From NCBI GenBank assembly GCA_025094145.1, contig JALLLS010000014.1, positions 434,001 through 498,000 of the forward strand: 64,000 nucleotides of DNA, in the 5' to 3' direction. A program made the position numbers and the translations under genes. The DNA is from Spinellus fusiger (Eukaryota; Mucoromycota; Mucoromycetes; Mucorales; Phycomycetaceae). The notes beneath the pieces were generated by a model. It did no database searches and had not been told where the DNA came from. It saw only the letters and a list, made by a program, of their open reading frames with translations. Positions within the stretch are counted from its first letter, which is position 1. Every line of letters begins with the position of its first letter. This document shows positions 12,421 to 23,358 of this stretch, piece by piece.

Positions 12421-14275
12421 CAAGATACAAGTAAGTGAAAAGTGCCTTTTTAGATAATTCTGTGACGCGAGAAAGAAACATCAAGCTGCTTACAAGTATT
12501 AAGAAGTGGGAGACTTATTAATATGCAGAAAAAGAGAAACTACAATAAAAGATTGGGGAAAGCATTGGTAGCTTTACTCTTTGAGGGACTTTCTTTGTAA
12601 CCCAGGAGATGTAAATAAGCTTAAACAAGTGCTGGTTGTTGATAGGTGTCTTGTGGACAACTTACAGGAGTCCTAATGGCATACCTTGTTATTATTATTA
12701 TTATTATTATTATGATAATAATTGAGAGATTCACATTGTCTTTTTCTTCAACTGGGAGAATCGTAGCGACTAGCACCCTGGGTTTCCTGAGTCCTGCTCA
12801 GCACCAGCATGTGGTAAAAGAAGTACTTTGGTTAAACACTGCTGTAATAAATTAAAAAAATGTTACCATCAAATGAATAGACCTATAGTCCCTAAGACCA
12901 TTCTATACAATCTTCCTATGTTTGGGTACTACATGAGTTATTGAATAAGTAGCTGGCAACTATGGCTCTCTCCAGCACACTTGAAAAGCCTGATACAGTA
13001 AAGATGTCAATGTCTAAACATGTTTGATATTTATTACTTAGTACTTTCTAGTTTAATACATGTCAAATCTTTCTGTATAGTTATTTCTGTATAGTTGGTC
13101 CATACTTCCCACAGAAGAGACACCTTATAAGATGTCACCTCTTGATAATGTTTCTTGCCGTAGATCCTTAATGTAATCTCATTTTGATGGGGCCAATCAT
13201 TCGGTTCTCGGCGTGTCTTAAGTTTTCAGGTGACGGTAGGGACATCTACAAATGCCCGCAGTCTCCTCTTTATCATAGTATTTGTCTTCTCTGTTGAAAT
13301 CGACTGGAGTTGTATCACAGAATGCATGTCAGAGACGGCTGTTGTGGGTTCTCTACCAAACACACACCTAAGAATGATGATGAAATGCATACAACAGTAG
13401 TTTGAGATGAATCCTGTCTTTGATATTTCTATTTAAAGTAGTTATTGTGATATTTTATTTTAGGACACCTGCAATCTTATTGTTATTTGTTTCGAATAAC
13501 TTGTTGCAGTATTGATTAATCACTTCTTATGCACAGAAGACACAACAAATAATAATGTAATTAATATTTGTTTATATATCAGCTTGGATTGATTTCAATT
13601 TAACCATCTACATTGATTTTATGGTACATATAACTAAGGATACTGTTGGGAGTATTTTTTTAAAAAAAAATGCATATTTTGTGCACAGAAAAGACTGAAG
13701 GAGATGTCAAAAGCTATGTGTGTGTGTGTTTCTTTTTTTGCTTGCTATGAATCACTATTTCATGTTACTATTATTGCCGATTAAGAAGAACATGTGGTTT
13801 ATCATGGTATAGAGTGATAGATTCATCCCTACACACGTATATACTTTTTTAAAGTTTAAAATATACTAATATATAGAAAGGAGGAAATAAAAGGGGGAGG
13901 AAGGCAATCAGAATATTTAGACTGTTAATATCAACAAAGGTAGTACAATCAAACTTGTCTTTGGCAGAATCACACATTGATACAATTGACACATACTATT
14001 TTATTTCATTTGTTATGTTTAATATAGTATTTATAATAAGCAGATGAAATTATAGATCAATTACAGATATAGGACTGTTGACTTAATGAAGGCATTTTAC
14101 TTATTCACCAAGCCACACAATACAGCATCTTTAATAGATAGAGTATTGTAATAAAAAACAAAGATTCTTATAAAGTAGTAGTATCAAAAAGAGAAAGGGA
14201 ATATGAACACGAATGGGTAAATACCAAAAGGGTAATAATAGTGATAGTTATTGCAGTATAAATAATGGGAATGAA
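12421..14275. other. AT-rich spacer
   Basis: Contains a (TTA)n microsatellite at about 12689-12712 and homopolymer A/T runs near 13660. A 69-codon frame at 12646-12855 runs through the microsatellite and is not credible as a gene. No other structure seen. Confidence 0.5.
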
Positions 14276-14719
14276 TTAATGAACAGTAGTAGAGGGTGTA
14301 AAGAAGCAATGCTTTTCACCTGACTGCGTAGTCAAGTGGCGGGGACTGGGTAAACGAAAAGCCATAGCCTCCTGATCAATCACCAGCCAGTGATCGTGCT
14401 TTTCATTGCTTGGAGAAGGTGGAAGGTAAACACCGGAATCATTGACAGTAGATAGTTCGTACACTTCTTTATTGGCTGCTTCTCGTAGTGTTATTGTGGA
14501 TTCAAGAGAAATAGAAGATTTGTCGCCATTGAATAACAAATTGTTTATAGAGAGAGCTGGATTTTTCATCGATGCAGGCACTGATACTGGTGCTGACACA
14601 GGCATAGGCTCTTGTTTTTCTATGGGCGATGTCTTGTTGTTATGCCATGCCTTGAGGGGCTTAAAGAGAGACTTGTATCGCGAGACATATTCAATGGTAG
14701 GTATAGTAATTACTGGCAT
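14276..14719 (-). CDS. Hypothetical protein, 147 aa, single exon
   Basis: The frame from ATG at 14719 starts MPVITIPTIEYVSRYKSLF, has a Pro/Val/Ala-rich repeat (PVSAPVSVPAS) near residue 45, and ends with a Pro/His-rich stretch (LPPSPSNEKHDHWLVIDQEA, LPSPRHLT). There is no signal peptide or membrane segment. Its base composition is less AT-rich than the surrounding DNA, which favours a real or recently real gene. I do not recognise a family, and it is isolated in a gene-poor region. It could be an orphan gene or a relic. Confidence 0.45.
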   Translation of the reverse strand: MPVITIPTIEYVSRYKSLFKPLKAWHNNKTSPIEKQEPMPVSAPVSVPASMKNPALSINNLLFNGDKSSISLESTITLREAANKEVYELSTVNDSGVYLPPSPSNEKHDHWLVIDQEAMAFRLPSPRHLTTQSGEKHCFFTPSTTVH

Positions 14720-16758
14720 ATTTAGAATATAATAATAGGTGAATAAGTTATAGAACAAAAGTATAGATTGATGGTAAAGAGGACAATGTATACAGATTAT
14801 TGATGGGAAAAATCAAAGATAAAGAATGAGAAACGGTGTATGACTTCTTAAATACTTTTTGCAGGCATAAAAAAGGGAGAAAGAATTATTAATCCTACAA
14901 ATCTCTTTATGAACCATATTTATTCCCATTTCTTATACATAAAAGCTATTGTTAATTTTATTTTTTGAGTGTAAATAATGCTTTGAAAAATGCTAATATT
15001 TCTATTTTTTCAACGTAGACTTTCATTTCCCTAGAATGAAGTTGGCTCTTAACAATAAATAACAATCCATATTATTTTTCTATAGACTGATACTGGGGAC
15101 TCTTCAATTGTTGGAATTAGAGTTTGCAGTGATAGTAAAGCTATTCAAATTGACTACATTGGCACGAATTCCTTTTATATGGGATAAAATTGATTCTATG
15201 TCCCTTTTCCTGGTAACTTGAAATATAATTCAAATCGAGTTTCAAATGAATAAATGGAAATGGAAATAGGAATCTTAATGACGTAAACTCATCCATCAGC
15301 AAACATAAGGCAAAAACCTTTACGACTTGCAGCTTTTTCCGTGATACAACTCTGAACATGTACAATGTGAAGACGACGATCACGAATAGAAATGCGTAAT
15401 TTTTCCACTTAATTCAATTGTAGCTATTGTTTTCATTACACTACTGTAAACTATAAAACAAATTCCGAAAGTACTTTCTCGGGATGCTGTTTTCAATAAT
15501 AGCCACACATAGAAGAGAAAACATACAATAAAAATATACCAGTAATATTACCTTGAGCTCCATTAGGTTTCTTATACAAGCTAGTCAAGAATATATTTCT
15601 AGTTTACACTAGCAAAGAATGATATAAAGCGCATTAGTTTATTACTTTGAAATATAGCATTAAATATATGTGTATGATTCAGCTTATCACATTAAGGCCT
15701 GAACAATAGATAATTGCCAAGAGACAGAGTAACATTCAATATATAACTATTATTAGATGTCATTGATGTCACATTGTTATTGTGAGATCATATACGCACT
15801 ATCTATAGATTCTATTATTTTTCATAAGCCGAAGTCATTGATAGTATAGCTATTGAGTAACCTAAAAATACGAAGCTTAGTATCGACATTTTCAAACACT
15901 GGTATAATTAATCTTTCTGCTTGTTTAAAAAAATATTTACAAAATAGAGAAATATAAAGAAGAAAAGGATAAGTTAGTTTTCATATCTATTACTAGTTTA
16001 CTGATCTTTTCTCATTAAAAAAAAGTATTGTTAATGTATGGTTATGCTGAATGAATAAGCATCCCTCATAAAAGAGCAGTGGCATATTAATGGCTTGAAT
16101 ATATTACCCATCTTCTTGCTTATTAAACCTCCTTATGAACTCATAAAGATTTTCTTCTTTTTCCAATGAATAGATCAAAAAAAGAGTAACTCAAAAGTTT
16201 TTTAATAGTACAGACTCACTTTTTTTAACCAAGAAACTCAATCTCATTATCTTTATGGATGTTATCTGTGCAAAGATAATATTTCGACATAAACATATTA
16301 AGAAAATTATGCACTCAACTGAGATATTCATTATTTTTTCTCAATTTATTAAGGGCAATGTTGAGTATCTTACTTTACAATTGGATTGTCAAATAGTTTA
16401 TTTTTAAAAATTAACTTGAAGCATAAATACCAGAAGATATTGCATAAAAGACTTGTGATAAGAAGACTGAATATTATTTATTTACTTTCAAATCAATGAC
16501 CATAACTTTAATTAATATCTTTTATCTTAGTGACCCAAAAAAAAAGGACATAGATATAATAATATTGACTAAAATACAGTAAGCCAGTATAATATGAACA
16601 CAGGCTCTAATACAATAGTTCGATCTTTAAATACTTAATAACAAGAAGTAAATAGAAAAAGAAACGCCTAAAGATGAAAGAACTTCTGCTACAACTAGTA
16701 GATCTAAGCTTATAAATCAATCAAAATGCTATTTCTTAGTGAGATTAAGGTATATATA
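14720..16758. other. AT-rich spacer
   Basis: Two kilobases of AT-rich DNA up to the left end of the Tc1-like element. The only frame above 60 codons (15141-15383 minus) has no motif. Nothing else recognised. Confidence 0.5.
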
Positions 16759-18041
16759 AAGTGGCCCTCAATAAGTAACCGTCTTTTTAATTATTTCAAA
16801 TATAATTTTCTTTTTTAGTTTCATACCTTATCTTAATAATGTTATAATGTTATGAATTCATTAGATAGAAGCATAAAACCTTCAATACATAAGAATATTA
16901 TTGTTGTTAATACAAAAAAGGTTTTATTATAATGTTGCTTATTAGATGCTGCTAGTCTTTGGCATCTATCACAGCTTGACACCTCCGCCCCATACTGGAA
17001 ATGAGATAGTCTATCACTTCCTTCGATATTTTACCCTATTTCAGCACCAGGACAGCTCCTAACTTTTCCTTAGTGCTATATACCCTCCTATCCTTCCTGA
17101 ATATCTTCTTGAGGTGGGCTCACAGATGCTCAATTGGATTGAGACCAGTATTGTAAGGGCCAGTAAAGAGTCATCACTATACCATTAACTACTCTTTAAT
17201 TGAGTTCTTGGAAATAGACTTCTCCCAAAACATTGATGTACTTGTTGGAGTTTATCTTGCCCTTCACTACAATCCATCTCCCAATATCCTCCCCACTAAA
17301 ACAATAAATAACATCATTCCACCACCCTCAAACTACCATGTTCCCAGGACATTCTTAGGATCAAAAGCCGTACCAAGCTGCCTGATGACTTTGATTACCT
17401 GTCATAACTCATAAGCTCGACTCTGGACTCATCGGACTAGACAACCTCTTGCCACTGCTTACGTGTCCAACTAATGTTCTCACGGACCCACTGGAGTCCT
17501 GATTCCATGCTCTTCTTTTTCAAATGAGACTTGACTACTTGAATGAATGAAAGAAAGCTCATTCCGTCAAGGTACTTCTTCAAGGTTGGTCTTGATACCT
17601 TGACCAGGTCTGCTATGATGGCTACTTTGGCCTGGTGAGAGTTGCTTATTACTGTTCTTCTCAACCACCAGAAGGTCCTATTGTTGAGTCTTCTTTTTCT
17701 GCTACTCTTAGGTGAGGGCTCAATTTGGTTAGTTTTCTTGTAGTGGTTTACTATGTCTCTCACAGTGGAATCAATCACGTTGAACATACGAGATGCCTCG
17801 GCCATGGTAGTGTTCAGGTTCAACACCTGGTGGAGAATGGTTGAACAAGTCTCGAGGCTGGTATATTTTCCATACATCTCAGGGGTCTTGGTGAAGATGT
17901 TCATGGTGTTGGATGAGCTAGACATTATATAAAAAAAGTGTTATAAAAAAAGAAATAGTGTATGTTATTTTTTTGGTATAGAAATAGCCCAGTTTTTTTT
18001 TTAAAAAAAAAAAAAAGGCGGTTACTTATTAAAGGTCACTT
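16759..18041 (-). mobile_element. Tc1/mariner-family transposon, ~1.28 kb, inactive
   Basis: Imperfect terminal inverted repeats of about 30 bp bound the element: the left end begins aagtggccctcaataagtaa and the right end, reverse-complemented, begins aagtgacctttaataagtaa (about 26 of 30 matches). A TA precedes the left end, as expected for TA target duplication; on the right it has decayed to AA. The minus-strand transposase starts at 17925 with an intact N-terminal ~160 residues: an HTH region (STVRDIVNHYKKTNQ), then KKYLDGMSFLSF and ESGLQWVREN. A TAG replaces the expected Trp just before the first catalytic Asp region (SDESRVELMS). Further stops and frame changes follow, but GLNPIEHL (third catalytic acidic residue region) and RCQAVIDAKD (typical C-terminus) are still readable down to about 16950. 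Confidence 0.88.
17437..17925 (-). pseudogene. Tc1-like transposase N-terminal half, truncated by a nonsense codon
   Basis: Residues 1-162 of the transposase of the surrounding element. Visible parts are a Ser-rich start (MSSSSNTMNIF), an N-terminal helix-turn-helix, a basic linker (SPKSSRKRRLNNRT) that corresponds to the GRPR-type region of the family, and the start of the second HTH (VSRPTLKKYL). The stop is an amber codon where a conserved Trp is expected. Decayed coding sequence continues beyond it to about 16950. It is not functional as a full transposase; a stand-alone DNA-binding product cannot be excluded. Confidence 0.8.
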
Positions 18042-19413
18042 AAGAATAAAATAATGTTTCTTTCTCCATAATAATAATAATTCATTCATATTTATATTTT
18101 TACCATATTATTCAGTTAATTAATTTTAAATGCTTCTTCCATCCAGATATAACGTGAGGGAATTTCATATACACTTAGCAGCCTACATTGGGTTCTTACT
18201 ATTTCTGATTGAGTAGGAACAATAGCATGCGTTTTCTCCGTTTAAACAACACATTTTAAATCTATCTTAGTTTTTAATTGCTAATGTTATCTTTATGAGA
18301 TGCAAACATTTAACTTCAAAAGAGCACCCTATAAACCAAGAGAAGTTTTTGCTAATCGTCTTTCTAAAAGAGATTAGAAACACAGAACATCATCTCATCT
18401 ATAATATGGATAATCTACAGATTATCTCCATTGAAAAGAAAAGAAAAAGACGGGGTGTCTTGTTTGATGCTGATACAAGGAATAAAATATATTTTTATAG
18501 TAGATGTTGAAGCAGATCAGTTCATACATATATTTTTATATATTAAATAGCAACTAAATCTTGATGATTTTCGGTATTATTTATCTTTATACACTAAAGT
18601 ACATATTATAAAGTGAATATATAGACTTGGAGTATTCAAATAAGAGGTGTAGGAAGATTGTCAAAACAACTATTGTGTTGAGAAGTTGAACTCTTGCTCA
18701 TCAAAAAGTAATATAAAGATTACATTAAAATCCAAGTACTTTTCATAACATAATTCTACTAATATATTACAAATACAACACCAATGAATCATCTCTTTTA
18801 TATAGAATAAGTATACAAAGGAAATAGTTTTTTCTATCCAACATACAGTGAGAAAGTTGATCTTATTGGTCATGCTACTTATTCCTTTATTCCCATCAAA
18901 TTAGCTAATAATTGTATCATGCCAAACAGTGTATAGAGCACAAGACAAACCTTATACTATTATTGACCGGTTTTTAACTAATAAAGAACTTTGGTAGGTA
19001 AATAACGACTCATCAATTTAAAATATCCTATGTATGTGTTTGTTTTGGAGAGTACATACTATGCATTTAATGGGGCTACTTTTACGATAAAAATGTGAGA
19101 CAGCATCTATATTGTTTCCATGTTATATACTCTTACACTAGTGATAACTAAATTATCAGAATGTTTATATAAATTAATATCGAGCTATTGAAGAACATTA
19201 CCCCTTTTGTAGACTATCATAAACTTGTAAAATATTCTAAGGAAGAGATTAGCTCATTCAAAAATAAAAGGGATGTATTATCACACCCTTATTTGATAAT
19301 AAATAATACCGCTTAAAAGACAGAAGTTCTCTGAGCATGCAAGAAACCTTTATAATATTTTGAATACCGAGTATGTCTTGTTTCTTCTTTATTAATTCTA
19401 ACGTACTTTATAG
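18042..19413. other. AT-rich spacer
   Basis: 1.4 kb without a supported gene. Two 67-71 codon frames (18295-18510 plus, 18670-18873 minus) have AT-driven compositions and no motifs. The last ~150 bp should contain the promoter of the universal-stress gene. Confidence 0.5.
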
Positions 19414-20051
19414 ATGGATTCTCGTCATATTGTTATAGTGATAGAACTGGAAGGAACAAAGATCCAACATACAATTAATTGGGTGATGAGCCACCTTTTA
19501 CGCACATCTGACTCGATTCACCTTGTTACAGTTATAGTCGATACGGATGCGGAGTTATCGGACGAGTTGGGTAAGTCAGTAGAAGGCTACTTAGTGGATT
19601 CCTCTGCCGTGTTAACAACTATGATAAACATGCAGAGCCAGTGGCATTTGATAAACAAGAATTCGCGGAGCTTGAGGAGGAAGTGAGTGAAAAATAAATG
19701 AGTTAAATAAAAATAATCACTAAGACTGCCTAGACTGCCGCCAAATATATATTGGCTGTTAACTCTGCAACTCGTCAACTGGCATCTAATGGCTACTACA
19801 ATGTTCAAGGCCATATAATCAAATCTAATTCTTCAGAAATAACTCAAGATATTGTTTACTATACTGAGACACAGAAAGTGGACTGCCTTGTGATGGGGTC
19901 CCGTCGCTTGTCGGGGTGGAAAAGGTAAGATCACCTGAATGAATAGCATTTATAATGACTTTTTTATTTGATACACACAAGATTCTTTGTGGGAAGTTTT
20001 AGTGACCAAGTTCAGTCTCAAGTTACATGTCCTGTTCTCATTGTTAAATAA
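19414..20051 (+). CDS. Universal stress protein (UspA fold), 154 aa, four exons
   Basis: Exons: 19414-19570, 19636-19682, 19734-19924, 19982-20051, all GT-AG with matching phases. The N-terminus reads RHIVIVIELEGTKIQHTINW and HLVTVIVDTDAEL, the usual first beta-alpha unit of the family. The C-terminus reads VDCLVMGSRRLSGWKR / FFVGSFSDQVQSQVTCPVLI, which is the nucleotide-binding loop and final strand. In the classical ATP-binding motif G-2x-G-9x-G-(S/T) the second glycine appears as Arg (GSRR) while the later GS is kept, so ATP binding may be altered. Length matches a single-domain Usp. The role is presumably stress-related small-ligand binding in the cytosol. The second exon is only 47 nt, so automated annotation may miss it. 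Confidence 0.88.
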
Positions 20052-21811
20052 AGTTAGTAAATGCTTTGGTCTAATTTGACTGGCACTGAGACAGAAGTAT
20101 GATGCCAATCTAATGCTCATTATGAATTTGAAGTCAGCTACTCTTTCTATGGTGCAATAGCATTATTGCTCATAAATATACATGTATACATTGGTGATAT
20201 TATCTACTCTTTTTCTTGATCTTTTATTATTATTTATAAAGTAATAAAAATGTGCAAAGAGAAACAAAGAAGATATATTTGGCTGGGATATGAATTGAAG
20301 TTACATATATGAGCATTATGTTATATTTACACAATTCATATACTGGATAAAAGAACAGTCCACTGACAATAATAAATAAAAATTGTAAGGTCGACTATGT
20401 TGGTTATTCATTTATTTATTCTATGAAGATATATTATAGACTTTTTATACATATAAAAGTTATGTCAATACACTTTTCCCTGCCCCCTTACTCTCTGACA
20501 AGATAGTAAAAAAGAAGGGGGCAGAATGTTTAAATGGTTATAGCAAGAATTTCATTTTTGCACTTCCATAAGATTGGGTTTTTCTCATTGTAAATATTGA
20601 ATGTTAGAAAATGAACATAAAGAAATACCTATCAAGAAATAGAGTAGAATAAATAGTAGATAAAAAAAGAATAAGGAATAAAACGAAACCTTATTGAATG
20701 AAAAAAAAATTGAATTTTAAAAATAGTATGCAAATATCAGCATCTAAAAATTGGACTCAAGCAAATGGTTGACTTTAGCATAATTTCATTGTAAATACTA
20801 TCGATACATATAGACATTAGTAAATATAAATAAACACAGACGTACGCATATTCTACATCCCCCTTGATTTTGAAAATAAAATTATACTTTTAAAGAAGAA
20901 TCTTTCTAGTAATAAGGTGATTTGCTTACTTCATCCTATCTAATAATATAAATGTTTGTTTTATGATATATCATTTGGAAACCAAATGTGCTAATAGTCA
21001 ACATTTATCATTTTCAAAAAGGATTTTTGTTTTCTCTTTTCCATTTTCTTTTCCAACTGAACATGATAAATTGTATATCAAATTGATGATAACCAGTCCC
21101 TTTTGCAAGATTGACATGACAAGCACGGGCTATATTTGTATCTATTAGTATTATATTTAAACAATAAGCAAATATAGAGTGACCGTGTTTAGATATACAA
21201 TTTACATTCTTTACCCTATGTGTTTATTTTAACTTTTTAGAATTAAGACATTTTTGCGTCTATTATTTGCAGTACCATTACATAATATCCAATAAAGATT
21301 GCTATTTAATACATAGAATTAAATACTTTTAGCATTCACTCTATAATTCTCAAATTAATATTGGATTCCAAGAGAAATGATGATTCCATACTTTTGGTTT
21401 ATTACACGCTTAATTGCCACTGAATAATGACGATTTCTGTCCATTCTTTTTATAGCATGAAAACAAGTCAGGATTAATCTTGTTTAACAAACTTCATCTT
21501 ACCTTTGAGTCTATTCAATCATAGATAAAAGATGTTGTTTACTGTCAAGGGATGGAATGCCCCTTTCACTCCATTCCTCTGAATTAATATAATTGACGAC
21601 GCAGAATTAGTTTCTACACATGTACATTATATACACTGTGTGGATACATGCTCTTTCTTTCTTTTTCATTTTTTCATTTTCTTTCTTTCTCAACCCCTTT
21701 TTAAAAGAAAAAAGAAAAACAACATTCATACTCATACTCACATAGTTAAAAAATCATATCTTTTCTTCCTTAGTATATATTCCTCATATATTCAAAGACA
21801 AGACATAGCAA
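20052..21811. other. AT-rich spacer
   Basis: 1.76 kb of AT-rich DNA between the universal-stress gene and the protease gene. Frames at 20963-21148 and 21640-21912 are AT- or T-driven; the latter overlaps the protease start in another frame. The region just upstream of 21812 is pyrimidine-rich and presumably carries the protease promoter. Confidence 0.5.
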
Positions 21812-23043
21812 ATGAAGAACCATGTGGTGCACTCTATGTTCTACTTTTTAGCAACGCTCCTTCTAAATCAAATGAAAGTGTCAGCCATCCAAAATGGTAT
21901 GTTTGTACCTGATCCGGAAACCTATCCATTCTATGCGATGCTAGGAAGTCCACATATATGTGGCAGCATGATCTTGTCACTAGATCCTGCAATCCTTTTA
22001 ACAGCTGCCCACTGTGTTATTGATGCGCCCCATCCTTCAACTCTTCACGATAAAAAGAATCCTTATTTTGTGGGTTATGGACACACAGAACGTAAAAAAC
22101 AAAAGATAGCTACAATTGTGGATTGGGCTGTGCATCCTTCCTATCAGCCAGCTGTTCTTGGAGAAGTCGACATGCATTATGATACAGCTTTAGTTTGGCT
22201 AAGTAAGCCCATAGAAGCTTCTTCTGGAACTTCACGCATTGCTTTATGGTCACCAGAAAGATCTGTTCATACAACAAATGGTAATTGTTTCTTTCTTTCC
22301 AGATATATTTATATTTCAGTTCTAATCTTATTAAATTTCAAGCATTTACCATGGGCTACGGCTATACTGGCCTGAATAAATCTGAGGCAACTGATCTTAA
22401 ACATCTTCGTCTCAAAATCACTCAATTCAACACCACAGAGCCTCAAATGATTGAAGCAAAATCTTCAGATGACTCCTTGATGGCCTGTCACGGAGATTCT
22501 GGTGGTCCCCTTGTCGTCTACACACATAGTACGACAAGTAATTCTTCTGCTATTGCACCATTTGCACTTGGGCCCTTGGCACGTATTTTCGGTGTCTATG
22601 ATCCCAATCCAAACCAACCAACATGTCCTGTATCATTGAACATCTATGCTCAAACCCCGTCCATTATTGAAAGCTACGCCAATGCTGGTGTGATGTTAAA
22701 CTGGATTTCCAACATGACAGGCATTGCACCCTCAGAACTCATAGATCCTTCTTATCAACCCTCTGTTGAGCGTCTACAGGCTGCTTGCAAGATATCTAAA
22801 TGCCACCACGAGTATTCCTTGAACATAAATAATCAAACCACCGAGGTTAAAGAGGCAGGAGAATGGGGTATTGGCGGTGCCAACCATTATGATGTTTTTA
22901 AGGATCTTCGACATGTATCATGGACTGGATTTGTAGCACAGGACTTTCCCAAAAGCATTCTTAGTTCTGGCTCACTATCTATCAATGCAGAGTGGATTCT
23001 TATTGTAACAATGATGATGTTTGTTCTCAAATTATTTAATTAA
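21812..23043 (+). CDS. Trypsin-like serine protease (S1A family) with hydrophobic C-terminus, 389 aa
   Basis: Two exons, 21812-22280 and 22343-23043, joined in phase through a 62-nt intron. Residues 1-25 form a secretion signal (FYFLATLLLNQMKVSA). The catalytic triad of the chymotrypsin fold is visible: His in LTAAHCVI, Asp in MHYDTALVWL, and Ser in MACHGDSGGPLVVY. The usual IVGG activation site is replaced by IQNG. After the protease domain come ~120 residues with a CKISKC pair and N-glycosylation sites (NNQT, NMT). The chain ends in EWILIVTMMMFVLKLFN, a hydrophobic tail after a small-residue stretch (SSGS), which suggests a GPI-anchor signal or a membrane anchor. It is likely a secreted or cell-surface endopeptidase. 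Primary specificity was not worked out. Confidence 0.88.
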
Positions 23044-23358
23044 TGCTTCTACAAGTACTTTATTTCCATCTTCATTCTACTCTTCTATTGAGCCGAAGCA
23101 TAGACTCACTGCTATCCAACAAAAAGGAAAATGGGCAATAGGCTTCTTATTTCATTTTCTCATGTTTTATTGTGATTATTATAGGATTAATAGTAGTGCT
23201 TAGATATACATCATAATAAAAAGTCATAATAAGTCATAACCTCTAGTTTTACATAACTATAAAAATAAGATGGATCCTTATGTCAGGTTTGTCTATTCCA
23301 ACATTGTGTTTCAGTAGAAGTAGAATTAAAAGTGGTATGTGCAGTAATAATAATACAA
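23044..23358. other. Convergent 3' region between protease and diacylglycerol kinase genes
   Basis: 315 bp between two facing stop codons. It contains only AT-rich DNA that presumably holds both 3' UTRs; no terminator-like structure is evident. Confidence 0.5.

Noticed and set aside
12646..12855. 69-codon plus-strand frame
   Set aside because: Crosses a (TTA)n microsatellite and has no support on either side.
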